NCBI RefSeq assembly: GCF_946227985.1
Contig: NZ_CAMKGL010000001.1
Location: forward strand, 558,001-622,000
Reading direction: 5' to 3'
Length of the DNA: 64,000 nt
Source: Serratia quinivorans
Lineage (GTDB): Bacteria; Pseudomonadota; Gammaproteobacteria; Enterobacterales; Enterobacteriaceae
Under the pieces are notes generated by a model. That model saw nothing but the letters and a program-made list of their open reading frames with translations, made no database searches and was not told the origin of the DNA. Numbering within the stretch: position 1 is the first letter of the stretch; every line of letters begins with the position of its first letter. Shown in pieces: positions 17,792 to 25,610 of this stretch. The translations under genes were made by a program, and so were the position numbers.

Positions 17792-18322
17792 TCAGTCAGG
17801 ATCTTTCATGGTGCGCAGGCCATTAATGCCTGCCACGATGTGGGCTTCCAGCTCATCCGGCGAGAATTGCCACACCTTGTAGAAATTGGTCTCGGTCGGT
17901 TCCGGCAGCGGCAGTGAAATTCGCCAGGCTTTGCCATCGAGGTTCTGGTATTCGGCGATGATGCCGATATAACGGGTCTCAAGCGTACTTTGGCCGCCGA
18001 GTTTTTTTCCTCTCTGGCCCGGCGTCAGGAAGAATTGATCGCTGTCCAGCAGGCTGGCGCCGAGCACGCTTTTGGCATCGCTCTGCAGGCTGAAGAAGTC
18101 GGCGTCCATAAATTCCGCATCGGAACGTAACAGCAGTACACGTATTTTTATTGGTGCTGGCCGTTGGCCTGCCGCGGCGTTTACCTGGCTATCGGCATCG
18201 AAGACCAGGCTATAACGCGAGGGCACGCTCTTGGCAGAGGACATGCAGCCGTTGAGCACCAATGCGCCCAATAGCAGGAACACTATCCCGCACCAGCGGG
18301 AGGTGGTGGGTATTGTTATCAT
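17792..18322 (-). CDS. tssJ: TssJ outer-membrane lipoprotein of the T6SS
   Basis: 176 residues from the ATG at 18322. A TTG five codons upstream is a weaker alternative. The signal peptide ends in a lipobox (VLNGC, Cys26), and FDADSQVNAAAGQRPAPIKI, RVLLLRSDAEFMDADFFSL and QRGKKLGGQ follow. TssJ is inserted in the outer membrane by its lipid, and loops of its beta-sandwich contact the periplasmic part of TssM. It lies between the upstream lipoprotein and tssK. Confidence 0.92.
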   Translation of the reverse strand: MITIPTTSRWCGIVFLLLGALVLNGCMSSAKSVPSRYSLVFDADSQVNAAAGQRPAPIKIRVLLLRSDAEFMDADFFSLQSDAKSVLGASLLDSDQFFLTPGQRGKKLGGQSTLETRYIGIIAEYQNLDGKAWRISLPLPEPTETNFYKVWQFSPDELEAHIVAGINGLRTMKDPD

Positions 18323-18348
18323 GGTGAGTCTCGTCAACCAGGGGGAAA

Positions 18349-18846
18349 CTACTGGAGTATCCAGGTGGCAGAGCCGCTGTCTTTACAGGCTTTGCTGTCA
18401 CCGCCGACTTTCACGCAGTCCTGCCGGGGCGCGCGATTACGACGCGGTAAATCTTTACGCAGCGTCGATTTGTAGCGCGAAACTGGCACGCCGGCGTTGG
18501 TCTGGATGTAGCCCATCAGGTTTCCACCTTCGGCCTCGGCGATCGCCAGCCAATGATTTTCGACTTCCCCCAACACATAGAAAGCGGCGGCATTGTCCAA
18601 GCTGCCGACGGCGCTGCCGTTGTAACCCGGGCTACTCATGATGCTGGCCGCGTACAGAATGCGGTATTCCTTGCCGATCGGTTTGAACTGTTGCGGGGCC
18701 TTGATGGCTGCGCGGTGCTGAAGTTTGACGCCATCCACTTCGCTGCTGATCAGGGCGTTGATATTAAGAGCCGGTGGTGGTGGTGGGGTAGAACAACCGG
18801 CGAGCGTCAGGGCGGCTAGCAGCGTTAGGGCAATCCGTGTTTTCAC
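18349..18846 (-). CDS. T6SS-locus lipoprotein, possible SH3-like fold
   Basis: 165 residues with a short signal peptide and lipobox (LTLAGC, Cys18) followed by a proline run. The body includes YRILYAASIMSSPGYNG, FYVLGEVENHWLAIAEA and GGNLMGYIQTNAGVPVSRYK. The last resembles the sticky-end pattern of bacterial SH3 (SH3b) domains, but that is only an impression. It appears to be the first gene of the T6SS operon, 27 bases before tssJ. A role in the envelope part of the machine is likely from position, but no function is established from sequence. Confidence 0.8.
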   Translation of the reverse strand: MKTRIALTLLAALTLAGCSTPPPPPALNINALISSEVDGVKLQHRAAIKAPQQFKPIGKEYRILYAASIMSSPGYNGSAVGSLDNAAAFYVLGEVENHWLAIAEAEGGNLMGYIQTNAGVPVSRYKSTLRKDLPRRNRAPRQDCVKVGGDSKACKDSGSATWILQ

Positions 18847-18912
18847 AATATCCTCTTTGATCTTTTTATGGGCAGAAATGAAATGAAGGGCTGTGTAATA
18901 AAAACGTCTATT

Positions 18913-19200
18913 TCAGGGGGAAAACAGCAATATCTCTGACCGACTGGGCGTGGTGCATATGCCCAACGCAGTCGTGGCGTTTTGCAGATGGAGATTGGTT
19001 TTGAGAATGACGAGCTGAGGACGCCACTGTGTAAGCCGTAGCTCCTCGCTGGCGAGTTGCCGTAGTTCAGGCTCAGGGCGCAGACGCGGGGAGACCCCCA
19101 TGTCGGTTAGCACCAAAATGGAGACATCCGGGTGATGTTGTTCCTGCCAGAGGCAAGAACGATAAGGTACGCTTGGACGCAATGTTTTTATGAGTTTCAT
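18913..19200 (-). pseudogene. Frameshifted stub of a DUF2169-type T6SS accessory gene
   Basis: From the ATG at 19200 the frame reads MKLIKTLRPSVPYRSCLWQE, then HHPDVSILVLTDMGVSPRLR and PEPELRQLASEEL. This is the recognisable N-terminus of DUF2169 proteins, which accompany T6SS effectors and spike proteins. After ASEEL (around 19047) the in-frame reading loses similarity, while the +1 frame continues as GLHSGVLSSSFSKP and later RWAYAP, again family-like. No long continuation exists, against several hundred residues in intact members. I therefore call a frameshifted, truncated relic. It lies upstream of the T6SS operon in the same orientation. The family call is from memory of the domain's N-terminus. 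Confidence 0.6.
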
Positions 19201-19864
19201 TGTGTGTGTCAGGCTTCCTGTAGATATCAACGAACAGCTGGCTGTATCGCTCAAAAACAATCCCGTTTTTCGGTTTAATAGATATCAGGCTACTTCACAA
19301 TCTTGATGTTTTGGCTGCTTGTACGTCGTGGTTTTGTCGAGGGGTGGACAGGTTTTCAAGGCTCAAAATCCCAGTAAATCTCCCCTCCCGAAAGCTTCTT
19401 AAACCGCGACTAAACAGGATGGGTGAAATTGAGAAATGATAAGATAATTCGTACTGTCCCTGGCTTTAGACATAGCTACCGCACGAGAGTTGACGCGCGT
19501 TCTCGATAGCGTATCTGTCACGATTTGAGACATGGGCTGACGAAAAATTTAACAAAGTTTACATATAAACAAAGAATTTGCAGTCTACAATAGCCCTGAA
19601 AATTTGCAAAATAACCTTCTGGATCAATTTTCAATTCGTTACCTCACGCGTATTTTATTTTTTATTCATATAAAACATTGTGTTATGAGTTGCATGCTTC
19701 CGTGGCGTGCTTTTTTGGAGTATTGGTAATACCATGAAATAAATATGTAACACTTAAGTTAATGTACTTAAATAACAACTATTTTCTAACGAAAAAAAAG
19801 TGACAGGCTGTTTTATGTGTTTACCATTTGCAGGGTAAATATGATTAAATATATAAATATTTGG
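19201..19864. other. Intergenic stretch with no recognisable gene
   Basis: I see no supported coding sequence in these roughly 660 bases. The left half has mixed composition, and the right half (from about 19530) is strongly AT rich with poly-A and TTTATT runs. It separates the T6SS remnant from the pcp relic and may contain promoters for the minus-strand T6SS operon, but no consensus site stood out. Confidence 0.5.
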
Positions 19865-20288
19865 AATGTAATTTAGGAGGATTCCTATTTGTCTGGACGC
19901 AAATCCACCTGCATCCTTCATGGCAGGTCGCGCAAGCTCTGGCCGGGGAACAGGTGGCGGTTGCGGAGGTGGTGGTACGTCAATGGGCTTGCGTGTTGGG
20001 TTTGCCCAACCAGCAGCTCATTCACGCGATTGAAGAGTTGCGCCCAAAGGGGGTTGTCTGCCTGGGACTGGCGGGGGGCGAGGAGAAATTTCGATTGAGC
20101 GGGTGGTCATCAACCTGATCGATGCCCGTATTCCTGATAATGCCGGTAAACAACCAATAGATATAGCGATGATGGAGGGCGGCCGGTGGGCTATTTTTTA
20201 CGCTGCCGGTGAAGGCGATTGTGCGCCATTTACGTCAATCAGGCATTCCGGCTGGGGTGTCGCATACGGCGGGAACCTACAACTGCAA
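19865..20288 (+). pseudogene. pcp: Degenerate pyroglutamyl-peptidase I (pcp) relic
   Basis: Three frames joined in order recreate a Pcp protein. Frame one gives LHPSWQVAQALAGEQVAVAE and [17 protein letters not shown]. After a shift at the GGGGGG run near 20072-20077 a second frame gives [20 protein letters not shown] and [12 protein letters not shown]. After another shift near 20185 a third frame gives [20 protein letters not shown] and [10 protein letters not shown], which carries the catalytic-region SHTAGTYxCN motif. The C-terminal 60 or so residues are missing, and the GFEPFG start is also damaged. Pcp removes N-terminal pyroglutamate from peptides. With at least two frameshifts and a lost end, this copy is almost surely dead. 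Confidence 0.88.
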
Positions 20289-20303
20289 CCAATGGGTTAA
20301 ATC

Positions 20304-20325
20304 GGGTCGAACTCATGTTCGACCC
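20304..20325. terminator. Hairpin downstream of the oxidoreductase gene
   Basis: A perfect 9-bp stem (GGGTCGAAC, four-base loop, GTTCGACCC) lies just after the stop of the minus-strand oxidoreductase gene. The minus strand continues GATTTAACCC, so the U tract is short. It is probably an intrinsic terminator of moderate strength. Confidence 0.6.
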
Positions 20326-20340
20326 CTGCCGGTTTTAGCG

Positions 20341-21375
20341 TTATTCGTCGCCGACGCGGATCACCAGCTTGCCGAAGTTCTTGCCTTGCAGCAGGCCGAT
20401 GAACGCCTGTGGCGCATTCTCCAGTCCGTCGACCAGATCTTCACGGAATTTGATTTTTCCCTGCTCGATCCATTCACCCATCTGCTGCAGGAATTCGCCA
20501 AAGCCTTCTGCATAGTCATCAAAAATAATGAAACCCTGCATGCGGATGCGTTTACGCAGGATCAGCCCCTGCAGCATCGGCAGGCGATCCGGGCCGGCAG
20601 GCAAGTCGGTGGCGTTGTAGTGGGCGATAATGCCGCACACCGGAATACGCGCCTGGGTATTGAGCAGCGGGATCACCGCATCAAACACCGCGCCGCCAAC
20701 GTTCTCGTAGTAAATGTCGATACCTTGCGGGCAGGCGGCGGCCAGCTGCTCGGCAAAATCAGGCGCCCGATGATCGACACAGGCGTCGAAACCCAGCTCT
20801 TCTATTACATAGCGGCATTTTTCTTTACCGCCGGCTACGCCAACCACGCGGCAACCCTTCAGTTTGGCGACCTGCCCGACGACTGAACCGACAGCGCCAC
20901 TGGCGGCAGCGACCACCAGGGTTTCACCGGGTTTCGGCTGACCAATATCCAACAGGCCCATATAGGCGGTGAAGCCCGGCATGCCCAGCACGCCGAGCAG
21001 GCGGGAAGGGTGTTTCTGGTCCGGACCGAGGTTACGCAAGCCGCTGCCGTCAGATAAAGCATAATCCTGCCAGCCGTCGTAGCCTAACACCCAGTCACCG
21101 GGTTTGAAGTCGGGATGCTGTGACGCAACAACACGCGATACCGTGCCGCCAACCATCACTTCACCGATCTCTACCGGTGGCGCGTAAGAAGGGGCATCGC
21201 TCATCCGACCGCGCATGTAGGGATCCAGTGACAGATAGACGGTGCGTAACAGTACCTGGCCAGCAGCGGGTTGCGGCGTCGCCACTTTTTCCAGGCGGAA
21301 ATTGTCTGCGGTAGGCTCACCATGCGGGCGTGAGGCGAGTAAAAAACGGCGGTTGTGTTGCATAGACTGGGACAT
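20341..21375 (-). CDS. curA: CurA/YncB-type NADP-dependent oxidoreductase (zinc-free MDR family)
   Basis: 344 residues from the ATG at 21375, which has AAGGAAT about eight bases upstream. A start ten codons earlier lacks support. Features are LSLDPYMRGRMSDAPSYAPP, LLGVLGMPGFTAYMGLLDIG, the nucleotide-binding AASGAVGSVVGQVAKLKGC and IDIYYENVGGAVFDAVIPLL, typical of the leukotriene B4 dehydrogenase / curcumin reductase branch, which reduces enone double bonds with NADPH. It is monocistronic between the pcp relic and uspC. The gene symbol is by resemblance to E. coli CurA, and the physiological substrate is unknown. Confidence 0.88.
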   Translation of the reverse strand: MSQSMQHNRRFLLASRPHGEPTADNFRLEKVATPQPAAGQVLLRTVYLSLDPYMRGRMSDAPSYAPPVEIGEVMVGGTVSRVVASQHPDFKPGDWVLGYDGWQDYALSDGSGLRNLGPDQKHPSRLLGVLGMPGFTAYMGLLDIGQPKPGETLVVAAASGAVGSVVGQVAKLKGCRVVGVAGGKEKCRYVIEELGFDACVDHRAPDFAEQLAAACPQGIDIYYENVGGAVFDAVIPLLNTQARIPVCGIIAHYNATDLPAGPDRLPMLQGLILRKRIRMQGFIIFDDYAEGFGEFLQQMGEWIEQGKIKFREDLVDGLENAPQAFIGLLQGKNFGKLVIRVGDE

Positions 21376-21451
21376 CAGACATTCCTTATGCGGATGGAGT
21401 CCCAAGTCTAGTCAATCATTGGCCAGAGGAAATAGCCGAATGTGCTCAGCG

Positions 21452-21871
21452 TTAAAGAGGAATGATCAGTACGTCGATATGACTGGTATTGATAAAGCGT
21501 GCTGCAGAGCAGGAAACCTTGTTCATCATGCTGTCGCAATGATTGCCGCAAACCACCAGATCAAAAGGTTGCTGACGGCTGGCGTAGTTAAGGCTATCCC
21601 CCAACTCGCCGTGGACGATCAACGTATCGGCTATTGGATAATCAGCCCGCAGGCGTAATTCTTCCATAAACAGCCGTGTTTCTTCCTCCATTAACGCACG
21701 CAGATCGCCCAGCATCGGCCCGGCGAAGTTATTGTACATTTCTGGATTGGCGATCATGCTCAGCAGGGTGATTTTGCCATTGTAGGGGCGCACTATGGAG
21801 ACGGCTTTTTCTACCAGGCGGTGGCTGTCTGCCGCCACGGCGACGGTAACCAAAACGTTTTGATATCCCAT
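21452..21871 (-). CDS. uspC: Universal stress protein UspC-like
   Basis: 139 residues in the universal stress protein A fold. The N-terminal strand is YQNVLVTVAVAADSHRLVEK, the middle shows ITLLSMIANPEMYNNFAGP, and the C-terminus ends in ARFINTSHIDVLIIPL, with a GELGDSL segment and FDLVVCGNH before it. The position near flhDC matches uspC (yecG) in E. coli, where UspC has been linked to stress survival and motility. The gene is probably single, with a promoter in the 150 bases before it. Confidence 0.85.
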   Translation of the reverse strand: MGYQNVLVTVAVAADSHRLVEKAVSIVRPYNGKITLLSMIANPEMYNNFAGPMLGDLRALMEEETRLFMEELRLRADYPIADTLIVHGELGDSLNYASRQQPFDLVVCGNHCDSMMNKVSCSAARFINTSHIDVLIIPL

Positions 21872-22022
21872 CTTCCACTCCTGTTTCCTGTTGTTAGGGT
21901 AAAGGGTAGAACCTGGCGAAACGAATAAATGTGTTTTGTATCACGCGCGTCATTAAATCATGGGACCTTGCCGTTATTTAGCAATAAATGATAAACAGGC
22001 ACGCGCGTGTAATTAAAGAAAA

Positions 22023-22238
22023 TTATAGCACCTGTGCCCACAGCGATTTGGGCACCTTGCCCAAATCGAACAGTTTTCCTGCAACCAGCTCTGCCCGGCG
22101 ATGATCGGCAGCACGGTACATGTTGCTGATTTCAATGTCATTATCAATGGAGTAGTTAAGTTTGTCGTACACTTTCTCTACGCTGTCCAGGCTGGTGCAT
22201 TTCCGGAATGTCATCAGGTAATCCAGGGTATCTGTCAT
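22023..22238 (-). CDS. Hha/YmoA-family nucleoid-associated modulator
   Basis: 71 residues that match the Hha/YmoA/Cnu pattern throughout: [20 protein letters not shown], then [20 protein letters not shown] and a C-terminal PKSLWAQVL. The Cys after the first basic stretch and the AADHRxAEL block are the family hallmarks. These small proteins bind H-NS and alter silencing of AT-rich and temperature- or salt-controlled genes. No clear Shine-Dalgarno site is visible. It lies divergently from the very AT-rich flhDC control region, an attractive target for H-NS/Hha. It is probably a second, diverged copy in the genome rather than the housekeeping hha. Confidence 0.85.
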   Translation of the reverse strand: MTDTLDYLMTFRKCTSLDSVEKVYDKLNYSIDNDIEISNMYRAADHRRAELVAGKLFDLGKVPKSLWAQVL

Positions 22239-23285
22239 GATTAAAATATAACCTGTTACTCGTTGTAGTGGGACGAAGAAACATCACCCTGTCATCGAGA
22301 CAGTAGCAAAAGAGTGTGATGTAAGGCCTGAAAAATTAATTTCAAATAAATAAATTTCAATACGGTAATAGATAGCTGAGTGCAAGGTAACCCTGCATTG
22401 CGAATAATAATATGCCCGTGGATTGTCGGCAATGCCTGGCTGTCGATCGGCATGCAAAATAGGGAAAGTCCCAGGTCCCATCAATTCAGGTGCTCGAGGC
22501 CGGAAAGGCTCCCCCCAACCAATGCGTTCTGCGGCGTGCAGGCCCTGGATCCCGAGATCACGTCATGGGATCTTTCCATTGCGTAAGCGCGGATGTTGCA
22601 TGCGCTATACCCGGCCCTGAGCGAAACAGATGGACTGACCGTCTGGCGGCAACTTCACATCCACGGGATATAAATGAAACGCGGGTATAAAATAAAACGA
22701 AACTGCATTTTGATTTATAAGAGTGATAGTGACCTCTATTGACTGATAAATATCAGCTGAGCTTTAAGTCATTTTTCAACTTTCGATAAAAAATCATTAA
22801 AGTTTAAATTAATATTGCCGATAAAACGTTTTGGAATACTTTTCACAAAAAAACATCGAAACCTGCCTTTTTTATCCCCTTAACCTGGAAATATATCGTT
22901 ACGTCTGTTTTCTTGTTCACAACCTAATCGAGCTATTGTTAACTAAATAAGAACAATAGATGAAAATTAAAACAACCTATGACGCTGAATTTAAGTCAAA
23001 TCCGAAACCTCATAACCTCATAGTTTACGTGCGTTACTTTTCAGGGTGGATAGTTTATAGCTTATTAAACGGTTACTTATACTGTCTTTATCGGCTACGA
23101 GCAGATTTTTGTTCTGTTATTTTAGTTTGGTAATGCTTTTGTTCGAATTGATCTAAAAAAGATATTTTTTTGGCTTATATGCATTGTTTTTAAGACGTTT
23201 TTTTACTTATGGTTGTTTTTTGGTCAAAAAAAAGATGATAAAACAGGCGGAGATTGAGATATTTGGCTTAATTATTTTTTATTTT
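22239..23285. other. Long regulatory spacer upstream of flhDC with an unidentified GC-richer island
   Basis: About 1 kb without a supportable gene. Bases 22390-22690 are clearly richer in G and C than their flanks and contain short open frames on both strands, such as NAFCGVQALDPEITSWDLS on plus, that look like a broken gene fragment, but I cannot name it. Bases 22700-23285 are strongly AT rich with many A and T runs, suitable for H-NS binding and DNA bending. Confidence 0.5.
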
Positions 23286-23301
23286 TGTGACTTAGATCAC
23301 A
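23286..23301 (+). promoter_or_regulatory. CRP-binding site of flhDC
   Basis: TGTGA, six bases (CTTAGA), TCACA: a perfect consensus cAMP-CRP half-site pair. Its centre is about 72 bases before the start point implied by the adjacent promoter, the same distance as in E. coli flhDC, where CRP activates. This links motility to carbon supply. Confidence 0.88.
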
Positions 23302-23329
23302 TTGTATTTAAAATTGCCGCTCACTTACA

Positions 23330-23359
23330 TTGTGTGTGCTAACGGTTCGGGGGTAGAGT
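23330..23359 (+). promoter_or_regulatory. flhDC promoter (-35 and -10)
   Basis: TTGTGT at 23330-23335 and TAGAGT at 23354-23359 with an 18-base spacer. The -10 region and the bases after it (GTAGAGTTGCG and onward) align closely with the E. coli flhDC promoter around TACAGT. The resulting leader is about 250 bases, a long 5' untranslated region of the kind that carries CsrA and small-RNA control in relatives. Confidence 0.72.
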
Positions 23360-23369
23360 TGCGCTGCAT

Positions 23370-23383
23370 TAGGAATAATCTTA
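23370..23383 (+). promoter_or_regulatory. RcsAB box-like site just downstream of the flhDC start
   Basis: TAGGAATAATCTTA matches the inverted RcsAB consensus TAGGAATATTCTTA at 13 of 14 bases and sits just after the predicted transcription start, as the RcsAB box does in E. coli flhDC. Binding there by RcsB with RcsA represses flagella under envelope stress. Confidence 0.75.
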
Positions 23384-23617
23384 TTAATTTTGTAAAAATA
23401 GTTTCACAGTGATTACACACTGCTGAAGCAAAATGCTGTACATCCATACACGTAGGTTAAACGTATCAAATACTGAATGACGGTTCGAAATTAGTGATGT
23501 TGATAAATTTATAACGGTCGTTATTCAGGGATTCATTTGCCAACTTAGGGAACAAACCCAGGTCACGGGCGATAAAAATTATCACCCAGCGTATGTTTTT
23601 AAACATAGTCTGTCGGG

Positions 23618-23977
23618 ATGGGGAATATGGGTACGTCTGAATTACTTAAGCATATTTATGACATCAATTTGTCATATTTACTTTTAGCACAGCGTCTGAT
23701 TAATGATGAGAAAGCATCGGCAATGTTCCGTCTGGGGATCGACGAGACCATGGCTGATGCGCTTGCTCAACTCACGTTGCCACAAATGGTTAAACTGGCT
23801 GAGACCAACCAGTTGGTCTGCCATTTCCGTTTTAACGATCACCAGACGATCGAGCGCCTGACGAAAGAATCGCGCGTGGACGATCTGCAGCAAATCCATA
23901 CCGGCATTTTGCTATCAAGCCACTTACTGCAAGAACTATCGGCTAAAGACGGTAGTGCGACGAAGAAAAGAGCTTGA
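23618..23977 (+). CDS. flhD: FlhD, flagellar master regulator subunit
   Basis: 119 residues from the ATG at 23618. A second ATG at 23627 ([20 protein letters not shown]) is equally plausible, as in E. coli where both have been annotated. The chain is almost collinear with enterobacterial Flh[56 protein letters not shown]. FlhD4C2 activates class 2 flagellar promoters with sigma-70. The Cys in LVCHF is the residue that forms the inter-subunit disulfide in E. coli FlhD. It is followed two bases later by flhC. Confidence 0.97.
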   Translation: MGNMGTSELLKHIYDINLSYLLLAQRLINDEKASAMFRLGIDETMADALAQLTLPQMVKLAETNQLVCHFRFNDHQTIERLTKESRVDDLQQIHTGILLSSHLLQELSAKDGSATKKRA

Positions 23978-23979
23978 AG

Positions 23980-24561
23980 ATGGCAGAGAAAAGTATTGTT
24001 CAGGAAGCCAAGGATATTCAGCTGGCAATGGAGCTGATAACGCTGGGCGCCCGTTTGCAGATGCTGGAAAGCGAAACTCAGCTCAGCCGCGGACGTTTGA
24101 TCAAACTGTATAAAGAATTGCGCGGCAGTCCACCGCCGAAAGGGATGTTGCCGTTCTCGACCGACTGGTTTATGACCTGGGAACAGAACATCCATTCATC
24201 GATGTTTTATAACGCCTACAGTTTCCTGATGAAGAGTGGGCACTGCACTGGCGTTGAGGCGGTGATTAAAGCCTATCGTTTGTATCTGGAACAGTGTCCA
24301 CACCAACCGGGTGAGGCGCCGTTATTGGCGCTGACCCGAGCCTGGACGCTGGTGCGTTTCGTCGATAGCGGCATGCTGCAGCTCTCTGCCTGCAACTGCT
24401 GCGGCGGCACTTTCATCACCCACGCGCACCAGCCGTTGAACAGTTTTGTATGCAGTTTATGCCAGCCCCCATCCCGCGCAGTAAAAAGACGTAAACTTTC
24501 GCCGCAACTGGCCGATATTATTCCTCAACTGCTGGACGAGCAGGTTAAACGCGCGATTTGA
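23980..24561 (+). CDS. flhC: FlhC, flagellar master regulator DNA-binding subunit
   Basis: 193 residues from the ATG at 23980, two bases after the flhD stop. The track-length frame could start at a TTG inside flhD, but ATG is the conserved start. Conserved stretches are [40 protein letters not shown], and a four-cysteine zinc site formed by CNCCGGTF and CSLCQ in the C-terminal third. FlhC gives most of the DNA contacts in FlhD4C2. The last 70 bases of the gene contain a sigma-28 promoter for motA. Confidence 0.97.
   Translation: MAEKSIVQEAKDIQLAMELITLGARLQMLESETQLSRGRLIKLYKELRGSPPPKGMLPFSTDWFMTWEQNIHSSMFYNAYSFLMKSGHCTGVEAVIKAYRLYLEQCPHQPGEAPLLALTRAWTLVRFVDSGMLQLSACNCCGGTFITHAHQPLNSFVCSLCQPPSRAVKRRKLSPQLADIIPQLLDEQVKRAI
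24492..24518 (+). promoter_or_regulatory. Sigma-28 (FliA) promoter inside flhC, for motAB-cheAW
   Basis: TAAACTTT at 24492-24499, an 11-base spacer, GCCGATAT at 24511-24518. Each element matches the FliA consensus (TAAAGTTT, GCCGATAA) at seven of eight positions. It gives a motA leader of about 195 bases. In E. coli the motA class 3 promoter is also inside flhC. Confidence 0.82.
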
Positions 24562-24562
24562 G

Positions 24563-24658
24563 CCGGCGACAGCGCCGGTTTATCCAGATTTAAATCGATT
24601 TGTGACACGCAAGGTTCGGCATACCGAACCCATCGACGCAGCCCAGACTGCTGCGTCG
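24563..24658 (+). other. Structured motA leader / flhDC terminator region
   Basis: Three stems follow the flhC stop: CCGGCG-ACAG-CGCCGG at 24563-24578 with a TTTAT tail (a likely flhDC terminator), GGTTCGG-CATA-CCGAACC at 24613-24630, and CGACGCAG with CTGCGTCG at 24634-24658. All would be in the RNA made from the promoter inside flhC. The E. coli counterpart of this region yields the small RNA MotR, so a similar product is possible here. No strong U tract marks its 3' end. Confidence 0.5.
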
Positions 24659-24719
24659 GTGCGTCTCAAACGCGCGCTTATCCCACCTTCCATCCACATT
24701 GTTAATTTAAGGAATGCGT

Positions 24720-25610
24720 GTGCTAGTTATTTTGGGTTATCTCGTGGTATTGGGTGCGGTCTTTGGGGGCTACCTGATTGTGGGGGGCCATCTGGGCGCG
24801 CTTTATCAGCCGGCAGAATTTTTGATTATCGGCGGCGCGGGTATCGGTGCTTTTATCGTCGGCAACAACGGTAAGGCGATAAAATCCACGCTGCGTGCCA
24901 TCCCCAAGCTGATGCGTCGTTCGAAATACAGCAAAGATTTATACATGGACCTGATGGCGCTGCTCTTCCTGCTGCTGGCCAAATCTCGTCAGCAGGGCAT
25001 GCTGTCCCTCGAATTCGATATTGATAATCCGCAAGAAAGTGAAATTTTCTCTAATTATCCGCGCATTCTTGCCGATAACACCCTCGTAGAGTTTATTACC
25101 GATTACTTACGGCTGATGGTGAGCGGCAACATGAATGCGTTTGAGATCGAAGCGTTGATGGACGAAGAGATCGAAACCTTTGAACAGGAAAGCGAGGTGC
25201 CTGCAGGCAGCCTGGCAATGGTCGGTGACTCGTTGCCGGCCTTCGGTATTGTGGCGGCGGTGATGGGGGTGGTGCATGCGCTGGCCTCGGCCGATCGCCC
25301 GGCGGCCGAGCTGGGGGCGTTGATCGCCAACGCCATGGTCGGCACCTTCCTCGGTATTTTACTGGCCTACGGTTTTATCTCGCCGTTGGCCACTCTGCTG
25401 CGTCAGAAAAGCGCCGAAAACGTCAAAATGATGCAGTGCATCAAGGTCACTTTACTGTCCAGCCTGAATGGCTATGCGCCGCAGATTGCCGTCGAATTCG
25501 GTCGTAAAACCTTGTACACCACCGAGCGTCCGTCCTTCGTCGAGCTGGAAGAACATGTGCGCCGGGTGAAAGCGCCGGCACAGCAGGCGACGGAAGAAGA
25601 ACAGGCATGA
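24720..25610 (+). CDS. motA: MotA, flagellar motor stator proton-channel subunit
   Basis: 296 residues from the GTG at 24720. It is preferred over the ATG at 24714 because AAGGA abuts that ATG, while the GTG has a normal six-base spacing and the product ([19 protein letters not shown]) aligns with the E. coli start. Four membrane helices are evident: two at the N-terminus and two near [17 protein letters not shown] and [19 protein letters not shown]. The cytoplasmic loop carries the charged motor-contact stretch including [17 protein letters not shown]. MotA5MotB2 converts proton flow to torque on FliG. ATGA overlap with motB. Confidence 0.97.
   Translation: MLVILGYLVVLGAVFGGYLIVGGHLGALYQPAEFLIIGGAGIGAFIVGNNGKAIKSTLRAIPKLMRRSKYSKDLYMDLMALLFLLLAKSRQQGMLSLEFDIDNPQESEIFSNYPRILADNTLVEFITDYLRLMVSGNMNAFEIEALMDEEIETFEQESEVPAGSLAMVGDSLPAFGIVAAVMGVVHALASADRPAAELGALIANAMVGTFLGILLAYGFISPLATLLRQKSAENVKMMQCIKVTLLSSLNGYAPQIAVEFGRKTLYTTERPSFVELEEHVRRVKAPAQQATEEEQA

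Noticed and set aside
20209-20886. A 225-residue plus-strand open frame
   Set aside because: Its first 30 or so codons are the last block of the pcp relic and the rest runs antisense to the oxidoreductase gene.
22284-22484. Minus-strand 66-residue open frame upstream of the Hha-like gene
   Set aside because: No ribosome site and no similarity noticed; possibly part of the decayed fragment in that spacer.
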